Positions 41,770-48,980 of a stretch of DNA of 48,980 nucleotides are shown here, piece after piece. Every line of letters begins with the position of its first letter. The stretch's first letter is position 1. The translations under genes were made by a program, and so were the position numbers. The notes under the pieces were generated by a model that was not told the origin of the DNA, searched no databases, and saw nothing but the letters and a program-made list of their open reading frames with translations. This stretch comes from Pseudoflavonifractor phocaeensis (lineage in GTDB: Bacteria; Bacillota; Clostridia; Oscillospirales; Oscillospiraceae), in NCBI RefSeq assembly GCF_016901955.1, contig NZ_JACJLC010000019.1, positions 1 through 48,980 of the forward strand. The letters are read 5' to 3'.

Positions 41770-43761
41770 TTACTTTCCGATCTCGATAGCAGCCAGGTAG
41801 GCGCTGCGAGTGGCCTGGTCCACCTTGCCGGGCTTGATGGCGTCGCCGATGACCCAGGTCTTCAGGCCCTTGGCTTCGGCTGCCTCCTTCAGAGCGGTAA
41901 TGTCCACGCTCTTCATGCCCAGGGCAAAGAGAACGGTGTCGGCCTCCAGGGTCTGGACGCCGTCGGCGTTCTCCACCTTCACGCTGGTGGGAGTGATCTC
42001 CAGGCAGCGTGTCTTGGGCATCATGCCCATGCCGCACTTCTCCATCTCCAGAATGAGGGCCTCACGGTACATACCGAAGGCCTCGTTGGCCAGCCGGTCC
42101 AGCATCTCCACCACAGTGACCTCATGACCGGTCTTCTGAAGGAAGAGGCCCGCCTCACAGCCAACCAGGCCGCCACCCACCATGACGATCTTGTGGCCGG
42201 GCTTCACCTTGCCGTCATACATATCCATAGCCTGATGGGCATGCTCGATGCCGGGCACAGGAGGACAGGTGGGCAGGGATCCGGTAGCGAAGATGACGCC
42301 GTCGGCGCCAAAGGAGCCGATGTTCTCCGGGGTGACGGTGGTATTCAGCCGCACGTCCACATCCCGGCGCTCTACCTCCCGTACCAGCAGGTTTTTGAAA
42401 TTCATCAGGTCGGGTTTGTCGGTGTCCACATCGGTAAACCGCAGCAGGCCGCCCAGGTAGCCCTCCCGCTCGGCCAGGATGACCTTCTGGCCCCGGTCGG
42501 CGGCGGTGATGGCCGCCTGGAGGCCGGCGGCACCGCCGCCCACGATGAGGACGGTCTCACACTTGGAAGCGGGAGCCAGGGTGTCGGGGTCGAAGGGAAG
42601 GTGGGCCATGGGGTTGATGGTGCAGTGGCCCACGTAGAGGGCCAGCTCCTCGCTGGTGAAGGGCAAATCGTCGTAGCCCTCTTCGGGGGAACCGGGGAAG
42701 CACTTGTAGCAGCGCAGGCAGCGGCGGATCTGGTCCTCACGGCCCTCTCGGGCCTTGTTGGCGAACTCGGGATCGGCCAGCATCTGGCGTCCCAGAATGG
42801 CGAAGTCGATCTTACCCTCGGCAATGGCCTGGTCGCACATCTCGGGGGAGTTGATACCGCCCACGGCGCCCACAGGCAACTTGGTATACTTCTTGATGAT
42901 TGCAGCGTTGTCAATGTTCAGACCGTGGGGGTGGAACATGGAGCTCTCGGTGCCGGAGGTGACGGAGGCCTCATAGATACCGCAGGTCACGTGGACGGAG
43001 GTGATGTAGGGCTCGGCCATGGCGATAAACTCGCCGGTCTCCTCAGGGGTGATGCCGCCAGGCTGGTGGTCAGTGCCGTCAATGCGCAGCTCCACCAGGA
43101 AGTCAGGGCCCACGGCTTCCCGGATGGCCTTCAGGATCATCAGGGGAAAACGGGCCCGGTTCTCCAGGGAGCCGCCGTAGCTGTCAGTACGGGTGTTCAT
43201 TAGGGGGGAAAGGAACTGAGTGAAGATAAAGCCGTGGCCGCCGTGAATGAGCACCCCGTCAAAGCCGGCCTTCTGCATATAGGTGGCAGCAACGGCAAAC
43301 TCCTTGGCAACCCGGACCATATCGTCCTCGTTCATGGGACGGACCTTGATGCCAGCCAGGTTGGTGGTCTCGATAGGACCGATGGCCTCCTGACCGGGGC
43401 CAAAGGGCACCTTCTCCTTACCGCAGTGGACCAGCTCAGCCAGGGCTACAGCGCCGTGGCGCTTGATGCGGCGGGCGTACTCGCCTACAGCGTCAAAAGT
43501 CTCCGGGTCCTCCTCGGGCTTGGCGAAGTCGAAGGGACGGAAGCCGGGGATGCGTACGGCATCGGTAAAGTTGATGTCGGTCTCGCCCACAATAACGCAG
43601 CCGTTGCCGCCCTTGGCGCTGCTCTCCAGCTTGCGGTAAGTAAAATCCCGGGCGGCGGGATTCTGCACGATGAGGCCGAAAGCCATAGGGGAGCTTACAA
43701 CACGATTGCGGTAGGTCACCTTACCGACCTGCATGGGAGAAAATAGATGGGGAAATTTCAT
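41770..43761 (-). CDS. Old-yellow-enzyme type ene-reductase with Fe-S and NAD(P)H domains
   Basis: A 663-residue protein with the plan of 2,4-dienoyl-CoA reductase and BaiCD/BaiH. The FMN TIM barrel (about 1-335) has the active-site region LIHGGHGFIFTQFLSPLMN and DSYGGSLENR. A Cys cluster follows (C348, C351, C354, C380), then FAD- and NAD(P)H-binding Rossmann parts (VLIVGGGAAGLQAA at 404-417, IVMVGGGLVGCEAG near 522). Such enzymes reduce activated C=C bonds. The last Cys is 25 residues after the third, far more than the usual 11. Next to a phloretin-hydrolase-type gene, a flavonoid or a phenylpropenoate-type enone is a likely substrate. The ATG at 43761 has an AAAGGAG site. Confidence 0.87.
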   Translation of the reverse strand: MKFPHLFSPMQVGKVTYRNRVVSSPMAFGLIVQNPAARDFTYRKLESSAKGGNGCVIVGETDINFTDAVRIPGFRPFDFAKPEEDPETFDAVGEYARRIKRHGAVALAELVHCGKEKVPFGPGQEAIGPIETTNLAGIKVRPMNEDDMVRVAKEFAVAATYMQKAGFDGVLIHGGHGFIFTQFLSPLMNTRTDSYGGSLENRARFPLMILKAIREAVGPDFLVELRIDGTDHQPGGITPEETGEFIAMAEPYITSVHVTCGIYEASVTSGTESSMFHPHGLNIDNAAIIKKYTKLPVGAVGGINSPEMCDQAIAEGKIDFAILGRQMLADPEFANKAREGREDQIRRCLRCYKCFPGSPEEGYDDLPFTSEELALYVGHCTINPMAHLPFDPDTLAPASKCETVLIVGGGAAGLQAAITAADRGQKVILAEREGYLGGLLRFTDVDTDKPDLMNFKNLLVREVERRDVDVRLNTTVTPENIGSFGADGVIFATGSLPTCPPVPGIEHAHQAMDMYDGKVKPGHKIVMVGGGLVGCEAGLFLQKTGHEVTVVEMLDRLANEAFGMYREALILEMEKCGMGMMPKTRCLEITPTSVKVENADGVQTLEADTVLFALGMKSVDITALKEAAEAKGLKTWVIGDAIKPGKVDQATRSAYLAAIEIGK

Positions 43762-43793
43762 TTACTGTGTGCTCCTTTCTGAATTGCTGGCAC

Positions 43794-44738
43794 TTAAATG
43801 CCAGGAAACTGGATGTTTTTATATTTGGGCAGCCGCTCGGCCACGATCTGGCGCTTGGCTGGGTCCATAAAGAAGCCGCCCTGGGTCTCAGCAATCTCAT
43901 CACAGTGGACGCCCCGGCCCTCCTCAGTAGTGCGATCCCGCTCCAGACCGTTTTCGGCGATAACAAACTTCCACCGACCGTCCTCCGTCTGCTCCAGGGT
44001 GCCGTCGGCCCCACACACCACACACTCGATAGGATAGTGCAGCCCCTTCCACTGAGGTTCCCCCAGGCAGAGGGCGTTGGAGTGGCAGTTGGGACACCAG
44101 CCGTAATCCGGGTCCCCCAGCCACTTGCGCTCAGAGGCAGGAGTATTCAGGGCCTTCATGATGTTTTCGCCCATCTCCCGTGCCCGGGCCAGCTTCTCTT
44201 CATAGAGCAGCACCTGAGCGGGGGCGGGCACCTGGGTGGCCAGGTACATGTCCACGATTTTAAAGCTGTTGGTGAAGGTGGTGGCCTGCATGCACTCCAG
44301 GGCCATGGATTGCCAGGAGCGGGTGGAGCCGCCCACGGCAATCAGTCCGCCCACCCGGTCCCGGGGCGCGATAGCCCCGATCTTGGTAAGAAAGGCCGAC
44401 TCATAGGCCAGATTGCGGTGCATGAACTTCAGGAAGAGGGAGGAAGGCATGAGGTCGTAAGTGGGGGCGGAGAAGATGACGGCGTCCTGCTCCAGCATCA
44501 CGTTCATGATCTTTTTCTTGTCGTCTCTTTTGTCCAGGGGACAGCCCACATTTTTCCCCATGGACATACCAATGGTACAGGGGGTGCAGCCGTCACAGTC
44601 CAGCAGTTCGTAATCCTTCAGATTAATCATCCGGACTTCGGCACCCTGCTCCCGGCAAGCCAACAGGGCCTCCTTCAGCAGGATCTCGCAGTTGCTGTCT
44701 TTCCGACCGGCAGTGACGCCCATCACGTGAAAACCCAT
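43794..44738 (-). CDS. Flavodoxin-fold NAD(P)H:FMN reductase with C-terminal zinc ribbon, possible flavone-reductase type
   Basis: A 314-residue protein. The N-terminal flavodoxin-like domain (about 1-195) starts with GVTAGRKDSNCEILLKEAL and has Cys clusters CDGCTPC and an FSAPTYDLMPSSLFLKFMHR FMN-loop segment. The C-terminal part (about 215-275) holds two CxxC pairs (CPNCHSN, CVVCGAD), a zinc-ribbon or rubredoxin-like module. It is the first gene of the leftward cluster. I recall that the flavone reductase described from Flavonifractor plautii belongs to a newly defined ene-reductase class; whether this protein is of that class needs a search. General flavin reductase is the safe call. The ATG at 44738 has an AAAAGGAA site. 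Confidence 0.75.
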   Translation of the reverse strand: MGFHVMGVTAGRKDSNCEILLKEALLACREQGAEVRMINLKDYELLDCDGCTPCTIGMSMGKNVGCPLDKRDDKKKIMNVMLEQDAVIFSAPTYDLMPSSLFLKFMHRNLAYESAFLTKIGAIAPRDRVGGLIAVGGSTRSWQSMALECMQATTFTNSFKIVDMYLATQVPAPAQVLLYEEKLARAREMGENIMKALNTPASERKWLGDPDYGWCPNCHSNALCLGEPQWKGLHYPIECVVCGADGTLEQTEDGRWKFVIAENGLERDRTTEEGRGVHCDEIAETQGGFFMDPAKRQIVAERLPKYKNIQFPGI

Positions 44739-44822
44739 ATGCTCTGGTTCCTTTTCACAAGTTTTTTCAGATATATGGTAGCACCTTTGGGCGAAAAAGA
44801 GAAATTCGCCTTTTTTCAGGTA

Positions 44823-44851
44823 TTGATTAAACTATTTTATCGATATATTAT
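44823..44851 (+). promoter_or_regulatory. Promoter of the LysR regulator gene
   Basis: TTGATT (44823-44828), 17 bases, TATTAT (44846-44851), 37 bases before the start codon. The 150-base divergent gap to the reductase gene should also hold the LysR binding sites; a small palindrome TATCGATA lies at 44839-44846. Confidence 0.65.
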
Positions 44852-44888
44852 GATAAGGACAAGCTGTCTGCCAAGAGGAGGGACAACC

Positions 44889-45794
44889 ATGAATATGGAA
44901 CAGCTGCGTTATTTTCTGTCGGTGGCCGTACATCGGAGCTTTACTGAGGCAGCCAAGGAATTCTATATGACCCAGCCCGCCATCACCCACCAGATCTCCG
45001 CTCTGGAGCGGGATCTGGGCACAAAGCTCCTCATCCGCACCACCCGCAGCGTGAGTCTGACCCGGGCGGGAGAGCTCTTTTTAGAAGACGCCAAGCGGAT
45101 GCTGGACCTGGAGGAGCGAGCCAGAGATCGGCTGCTTCAGGCGGAACGCAACGACAATCTCACTCTGGCAGTGGGCTACCTCAACAGCCCCAGCCGCCAT
45201 TTCCTGCCCAGGATCATGCTGGACTACCGGGCCCGCTATCCCCAGGTACGAGTGGAGCTGTTCCGCCGAGACGCCGACAGTCTGCGGCGGGACTGCGAGG
45301 AGTCCGCCTTTGACGCCGCCTTTTCGGTGCTCACTGATTTGCAGGACCTGAGCCAATATCACTGCCGCAAGCTGGGCTCAGATTTCTACTGCCTGGTTTG
45401 CCCCAAGGACCACCACTGTCTGGAAAACATGGTCGTACGCTATGACCGGCTGGCCACCGAGCCCTTTGTCTGCCTGTCCTCCAGAGCGGGAAGCTTTATG
45501 TACAAGCAGTTCCGGCAGATTTGCAAAAACCTGGGATTTACCCCACGGGTTCTGGCGGAATACGCCGCCATGGAGGACGTGATCTTCGCCGTGGAGTGCG
45601 GACAAGCTCTAACGATCCTCCCATATCATATCCGGGAGTATATGCATACCGATCTGGCCTTTCTCCCTTTGGACGGGGATAACCCAGTAATTGACCTGGG
45701 CATGGTGTGGCGCCGGGAGTCAGGCAACCCGGCCCTGACCTGGCTGGTGGAGCTGATCAACCACTACCTGGTGGAGCAGCCCGATCTGTTTTGA
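44889..45794 (+). CDS. LysR-family regulator of the reductase/hydrolase cluster
   Basis: A 301-residue LysR-type regulator. The N-terminal winged helix (1-60) reads MEQLRYFLSVAVHRSFTEAA, then YMTQPAITHQISALERDLG. A coiled dimerisation helix follows (about 60-90), then the two-lobed ligand domain (about 91-295; LTLAVGYLN, VRVELFRRD, AMEDVIFAVECGQALTILP). LysR proteins usually control the divergent neighbour in response to a pathway compound, here the reductase/hydrolase genes. I chose the ATG at 44889, preceded by AAGAGGAGG, and not the much longer open frame that starts in the opposite gene. Confidence 0.9.
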   Translation: MNMEQLRYFLSVAVHRSFTEAAKEFYMTQPAITHQISALERDLGTKLLIRTTRSVSLTRAGELFLEDAKRMLDLEERARDRLLQAERNDNLTLAVGYLNSPSRHFLPRIMLDYRARYPQVRVELFRRDADSLRRDCEESAFDAAFSVLTDLQDLSQYHCRKLGSDFYCLVCPKDHHCLENMVVRYDRLATEPFVCLSSRAGSFMYKQFRQICKNLGFTPRVLAEYAAMEDVIFAVECGQALTILPYHIREYMHTDLAFLPLDGDNPVIDLGMVWRRESGNPALTWLVELINHYLVEQPDLF

Positions 45795-45811
45795 ATCTGG
45801 CGCGTCAATTC

Positions 45812-45848
45812 CAAGGGTCTTTGGCGGCATCTCCGCCAAAGACCCTTG
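45812..45848 (+). terminator. Hairpin after the LysR gene
   Basis: CAAGGGTCTTTGGCGG pairs with CCGCCAAAGACCCTTG around CATCT. The following sequence (CTGTTCC) has only a weak T-run. Confidence 0.65.
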
Positions 45849-45869
45849 CTGTTCCCGTCACGATTCCTC

Positions 45870-45942
45870 TTGACAGATACTTGACAGATAACCGTATTAC
45901 TTATATAATACAGTTAAGAAAACCGTATTAGTCAAGTAATAC
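45870..45942 (+). promoter_or_regulatory. Consensus promoter with two identical YtrA-type operators
   Basis: TTGACA (45881-45886), 17 bases, TATAAT (45904-45909) is a perfect sigma-A consensus. The inverted repeat GTATTA-N6-TAATAC occurs twice, at 45894-45911 over the -10 and at 45925-45942 just downstream. An 11-base tandem near-duplication (TTGACAGATAC / TTGACAGATAA) covers 45870-45891. Confidence 0.8.
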
Positions 45943-45962
45943 ACTTCGGAGGGAGGTGCTCC

Positions 45963-46355
45963 ATGCTGACCTTTGACTCCTTCTCCCCCCAGGAGGGGCT
46001 GCCCATCTACTTACAGATCATTCGACACATCAAGCGGGGCATCGCCGCCGGCACGGTAGCGGCGGGGGACGAGCTCCCCTCCCGCCGGGTACTGTCCGCC
46101 CAACTGGGAGTCAACCCCAACACGGTGCAGAAGGCCTACCGGCTGCTGGAGGAGGAGGGGCTCATCACCTCCCGCTCGGGGGCCAAGAGCGAGGTGTCCA
46201 TCCCCCCCGGCGGGGTGGAGGCCATCCGGGCCCAGCTGCTGGAACAGGAGATGGCCGTGCTGGTGCAAAACCTGCGGCAGTCCGGGCTGGACAAGGAGGC
46301 CGCCCTGGCCCTCTTTGGGCGGCTGTGGACGGAAAGTGAGGAGGGAACCCTATGA
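45963..46355 (+). CDS. YtrA-subfamily GntR regulator
   Basis: A 130-residue short GntR regulator. The winged helix fills residues 10-75 (LPIYLQIIRHIKRGIAAGTV, then DELPSRRVLSAQLGVNPNTVQKAYRLL). A short C-terminal helical dimerisation tail, rather than a ligand domain, is typical of the YtrA subfamily that represses its own ABC-exporter operon. The ATG at 45963 has a GGAGGGAGG site. Its stop overlaps the next start (ATGA). The doubled GTATTA-N6-TAATAC operator in its promoter fits autorepression. Confidence 0.9.
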   Translation: MLTFDSFSPQEGLPIYLQIIRHIKRGIAAGTVAAGDELPSRRVLSAQLGVNPNTVQKAYRLLEEEGLITSRSGAKSEVSIPPGGVEAIRAQLLEQEMAVLVQNLRQSGLDKEAALALFGRLWTESEEGTL

Positions 46356-47080
46356 AACCATATCTGACCGCGCTCACCCCCGCCGCCCGGTTGACGGTGT
46401 GGAAGGCCCTGGCCATCGCCCTGGCGGTCGCCGGACTGTCCGCCTGGCGCTTTACCGCGGCGTTTCCCCAGCTGATCGAGGCGGGAGACGGCTCCGGATT
46501 GAGAGAACTGGTACAGACCGCCGGTTTTCACCAGATCTTCGGCGCGGGGCTGGTGGCGCTGTGCGGGGTGCTGGCCCTGCCCGGCACCGAGCGGGGCGCC
46601 AAAACCGGCTACACCCTCCGCCGCCTGCCGGTGGAGGAACGGGTGCTCACCACCCTGTGGGGAGTGCAGAACACCCTGGTGCTGCTGTTCTACTGGGCCA
46701 GCCAGATCGCCGTGTTCCTGGCCCTGGCGGGCTGGTATCTCCAGAGCGCCCCGGCGGACACCGTCACCAGGCAAACCCTGGTGCTGGCCTGCTACCAGAC
46801 CGAATTCCTTCATAGCCTGCTGCCCATGGCGGACTGGCCGGTGCTGGTGCGCAATGTGCTGGGGTGCGCCATGCTGGGCATGTCCGCCGCCGCTGTCCCC
46901 CTCCACTGGCGGCACGGCCGGAAGGCCTTCTCCGCCCTGCCCCTGGCCCTGGCGTCCGCCCTGGCCTTTCCGGTACCGCTGGACAGCCTGATCCCCACCC
47001 TGCTCCAGCTGGCCATCGTGCTGGCCGCCCTGCTTCTCATACTCTACGGTATCTGGAGGTGGCACGTGGATGAAACCTGA
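46352..47080 (+). CDS. ABC exporter membrane subunit (first), family unassigned
   Basis: A 242-residue membrane protein with about six helices (near 18-38, 62-80, 107-127, 135-150, 172-190 and 205-235). The first cytoplasmic loop is basic (GAKTGYTLRRLPVEERVL), a likely contact with the ATPase. It overlaps the regulator gene by four bases and the next gene by eleven, so the whole operon is coupled. With the ATPase encoded downstream it likely forms an exporter like those of YtrA operons, which respond to cell-wall stress or lantibiotics. The substrate is unknown. Confidence 0.75.
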   Translation: MKPYLTALTPAARLTVWKALAIALAVAGLSAWRFTAAFPQLIEAGDGSGLRELVQTAGFHQIFGAGLVALCGVLALPGTERGAKTGYTLRRLPVEERVLTTLWGVQNTLVLLFYWASQIAVFLALAGWYLQSAPADTVTRQTLVLACYQTEFLHSLLPMADWPVLVRNVLGCAMLGMSAAAVPLHWRHGRKAFSALPLALASALAFPVPLDSLIPTLLQLAIVLAALLLILYGIWRWHVDET

Positions 47081-47573
47081 TCTCTCCCGGCTCTACCCCC
47101 TGGGCTGGCCCTGGCAGCGGGAGCTGCGGTACACCGGCCTGGCTCTGGGCTTTGCCGCCCTGTACGCCTTTTTCCGCTTCGTCTTTCCCATGCAGAAGGC
47201 CATCAACCAGCTCTACCAGCTCCAAGGCCAGAAGCGGGTGCTCATACCCGGCGCAGTGGTGCCCCCCTTCCCCACCCTCTACCAGGGCGCTGCCGCCGGC
47301 TTTGTGCTGGTGGCCCTCTGCCTCATCCTGCTGCCCATCTTCCACTACCGGTGGCATTACCAGGGCAGCCGCAGCATCTACCTGATGCGCCGCCTGCCCC
47401 GGCGGTGGGAGCTGGGGCGGCGGTGCCTGGCGGGCCCCGCTCTGGAGCTGGTGTGCACCGCTCTGTGCGCCCTGGCGATGCTCCTGCTCTGCTTTTTGTG
47501 GTATTGGCTCTTCACCCCGGCAGGCCACCTGCCGGAGGACGTGTGGGCCGGAATTGGAGGTTTGCTATGCTGA
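47070..47573 (+). CDS. ABC exporter membrane subunit (second), short
   Basis: A 167-residue membrane protein with about three to four helices (near 21-42, 71-91 and 127-150). The cytoplasmic segment YQGSRSIYLMRRLPRRWELG has the same Leu-Arg-Arg-Leu-Pro element as the preceding protein (YTLRRLPVEER), so the two may be related halves that pair in the membrane. It overlaps both neighbours (11 bases upstream, 7 bases into the ATPase gene). The ATG at 47070 has a GGAGGTGG site. Confidence 0.72.
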   Translation: MKPDLSRLYPLGWPWQRELRYTGLALGFAALYAFFRFVFPMQKAINQLYQLQGQKRVLIPGAVVPPFPTLYQGAAAGFVLVALCLILLPIFHYRWHYQGSRSIYLMRRLPRRWELGRRCLAGPALELVCTALCALAMLLLCFLWYWLFTPAGHLPEDVWAGIGGLLC

Positions 47574-48304
47574 GCCTGTATCAAGTGAAAAAGACCTACC
47601 TGGGCGGCAGTCGGGCCCTGGATACCCTGGACCTGTCCATTGGCCCCGGGGAGATCGTGGGGCTGTTCGGGGAGAACGGGGCGGGCAAGACCACCCTGAT
47701 GAAGTGCGTGCTGGGCCTGCTGCGGTACTCGGGCGTCATCACCCTGGACGAGGAACCCATCACCCCCAAGAACATCGCCCGTCTCTCCTTCGCCACCTGC
47801 GAGCACTCCTACTTCCCCGCCCTCTCCGCCGCCGCCCACCGGGACTTTTACCGGAGCATGTTCCCAAACTTCCGGGAAAAGCGGTTCGCCGCCCTGATGG
47901 AGTTCTTTGAGCTGCCTACGCGCAAGGCCATCCGGGGCTTCTCCACCGGCCAGAAGAACCAGTTCGAGGTGATCCTGGCCCTGAGCCAGGGAGCGGACTA
48001 TATCCTGATGGACGAGCCCTTTGCTGGCAACGACATCTTCAACCGGGAGGACTTTTACAAGGTGCTGCTGGGCATCCTGGAGCCTCATGAGACCATTTTG
48101 CTGTCCACCCACCTGGTGGAGGAGGTGCAGCACTTCATCGGCCGGGCGGTGCTCCTCCACAAGGGAAAGGTGGTGGGAGACGTCACCACCTCCCAGCTGG
48201 AGGACGAGGGCCGCACCTTGATGGAGTATGTGAAGGAGACCTACCGCTACCAGGCCGACCGGGTGAGCCGGGCCCTGGACCAGCTGACCCAGGAGGAGGA
48301 GTGA
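47567..48304 (+). CDS. ABC exporter ATPase subunit
   Basis: A 245-residue ABC ATPase. Walker A is GENGAGKTT (about 36-44), the signature is the weakened FSTGQKNQ (about 126-133), Walker B is YILMDEPFAGND (about 147-158) and the switch His is STHLVEEV. The signature deviates from LSGGQ, as is common in YtrB/BcrA-like exporter ATPases. It drives the two membrane subunits encoded upstream. The ATG at 47567 has a TTGGAGG site. A gene for an exported protein follows after four bases. Confidence 0.88.
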   Translation: MLSLYQVKKTYLGGSRALDTLDLSIGPGEIVGLFGENGAGKTTLMKCVLGLLRYSGVITLDEEPITPKNIARLSFATCEHSYFPALSAAAHRDFYRSMFPNFREKRFAALMEFFELPTRKAIRGFSTGQKNQFEVILALSQGADYILMDEPFAGNDIFNREDFYKVLLGILEPHETILLSTHLVEEVQHFIGRAVLLHKGKVVGDVTTSQLEDEGRTLMEYVKETYRYQADRVSRALDQLTQEEE

Positions 48305-48308
48305 GCCC

Positions 48309-48980
48309 ATGAAAGCTGCCGTTGCCCTCATTCTCACGTTGGGCGTGCTGTCCGCAGGGCTGATGGTCGGAGCCAACGTGGTCATCCACCGCCAGGGTGA
48401 CCAGGTCACCGTCCAGGCGGAGACCCTGGCGGGGGACCCCGCCGCCGCCGAGGGGCTGGAGGTCTCCCTCCCCGCCGATTATAACAGCCAGCTGCTGTGG
48501 GACATCTCCTTCCCCGCCCCCCGGCCGGAAGACCGCACCGTCTCCTTTATCTTTGCCCTGGAGCCCCGATGGGCCTCCTATCTGTACGACGATCCCCCCC
48601 TGACCGTCCAGCTGAACAGCGGCTCGGTGTCCTACTCCGGCGCCGGGGCATCCTCGGCGGTGTCGGAACGGTTCCCCTGGGGCGAGGCCATTGAGTACGC
48701 CTTCAATCAGCTCCAGCCGGGCCAGTCCGGCACCTTCCAGATCCGTCCCGCCCAGCTGTACCAATATTTCCCCATTGAGATGTATGGAACCAGGCAGTAT
48801 ACCCCCCCGGACCAGAGTCCCGTGGACTATTTCCCCATCCCCATTCCCCAGGACTACACCATTACCGTCACAGCGGGCAAGGACGAAAACGGCATGGTGA
48901 CCGAGTTTTCCCTGGAGGACGACTCCCGCTACATCATCAATCTGAGCGCCCTGTCCTATGACGCCGGCGACCACCTGATC
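48309..48980 (+). CDS. Exported protein of the YtrA-controlled operon, partial at window end
   Basis: 224 residues are visible before the window ends. Residues 1-23 form a signal or anchor (MKAAVALILTLGVLSAG). The rest is a beta-rich extracellular region without recognised motifs (YNSQLLWDISFPAP, YLYDDPPLTVQL, GKDENGMVTEFSLEDDSRY). It starts four bases after the ATPase stop with a GGAGGAG site, so it is the fifth gene of the operon. It may work with the exporter as a surface accessory or sensor, but I do not recognise the family. Confidence 0.7.
   Translation, partial: MKAAVALILTLGVLSAGLMVGANVVIHRQGDQVTVQAETLAGDPAAAEGLEVSLPADYNSQLLWDISFPAPRPEDRTVSFIFALEPRWASYLYDDPPLTVQLNSGSVSYSGAGASSAVSERFPWGEAIEYAFNQLQPGQSGTFQIRPAQLYQYFPIEMYGTRQYTPPDQSPVDYFPIPIPQDYTITVTAGKDENGMVTEFSLEDDSRYIINLSALSYDAGDHLI

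Noticed and set aside
42124-43203. Plus-strand frame opposite the ene-reductase
   Set aside because: Shadow of a conserved gene; Gly/His/Val-rich translation without motifs.

Overview
The window looks like a chromosomal segment of a spore-forming, GC-rich gut Firmicute of the Oscillospiraceae (Flavonifractor / Pseudoflavonifractor / Lawsonibacter type). The pointers are spoIIE, a CIRCE heat-shock operator, an AraR (GntR-LacI hybrid) regulator, SLH domains, consensus sigma-A promoters, high GC in the core genes, and a phloretin-hydrolase-type gene cluster. The genus is inferred from gene content only.

Layout. (1) 1-8022: an L-arabinose locus. A leftward operon encodes a ChvE-type binding protein, an MmsA/GguA-type ATPase, an MmsB/GguB-type permease, a small membrane protein, an FGGY kinase (probable ribulokinase) and araA (cut by the window edge). 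It is divergent from araR, and an AraR-like operator sits against a strong promoter. (2) 8033-10378: spoIIE. (3) 10594-10760: tRNA-Leu and initiator tRNA-fMet. (4) 10716-27455: an accretion of integrative elements at the 3' end of tRNA-fMet, marked by three identical 45-bp att copies (10716, 17919, 24170). Element 1 (7.2 kb) has the plan of a phage-inducible chromosomal island or satellite: int and a two-HTH repressor leftward; an excisionase-like gene, a primase-helicase and an iteron-type origin rightward; then three unrecognised or cargo genes. Element 2 (6.25 kb) has lost all but the last codons of its integrase and carries a metabolic cassette: a MocR regulator divergent from an aminotransferase, a flavin reductase, an ornithine-cyclodeaminase-like enzyme and a PhzF-like enzyme. 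Element 3 keeps an intact integrase and excisionase, then an AT-rich stretch with a beheaded helicase that ends abruptly at about 27455 against the beheaded tail of a LarA-like gene, which looks like a deletion scar. (5) 28139-33242: an HtrA-like protease without PDZ, a MATE pump with a MarR regulator, two tRNA-Ser genes and a second MATE pump. (6) 33315-36780: CIRCE, hsp20 and clpB. (7) 36783-40862: a small Cys-rich protein, a GHL10/SLH surface protein and an ABC-F ATPase. (8) 40870-45848: a candidate flavonoid catabolism cluster (phloretin hydrolase-like, old-yellow-enzyme type reductase, flavodoxin-fold reductase) with a divergent LysR regulator. (9) 45870-48980: a YtrA-type regulator with a duplicated operator, driving an ABC exporter operon that runs off the window.

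The strongest leads are the island with its iteron origin, the metabolic cassette stranded between att sites, and the phloretin-hydrolase/ene-reductase cluster. All function calls come from reading the sequence and recalled family knowledge; no searches were run.
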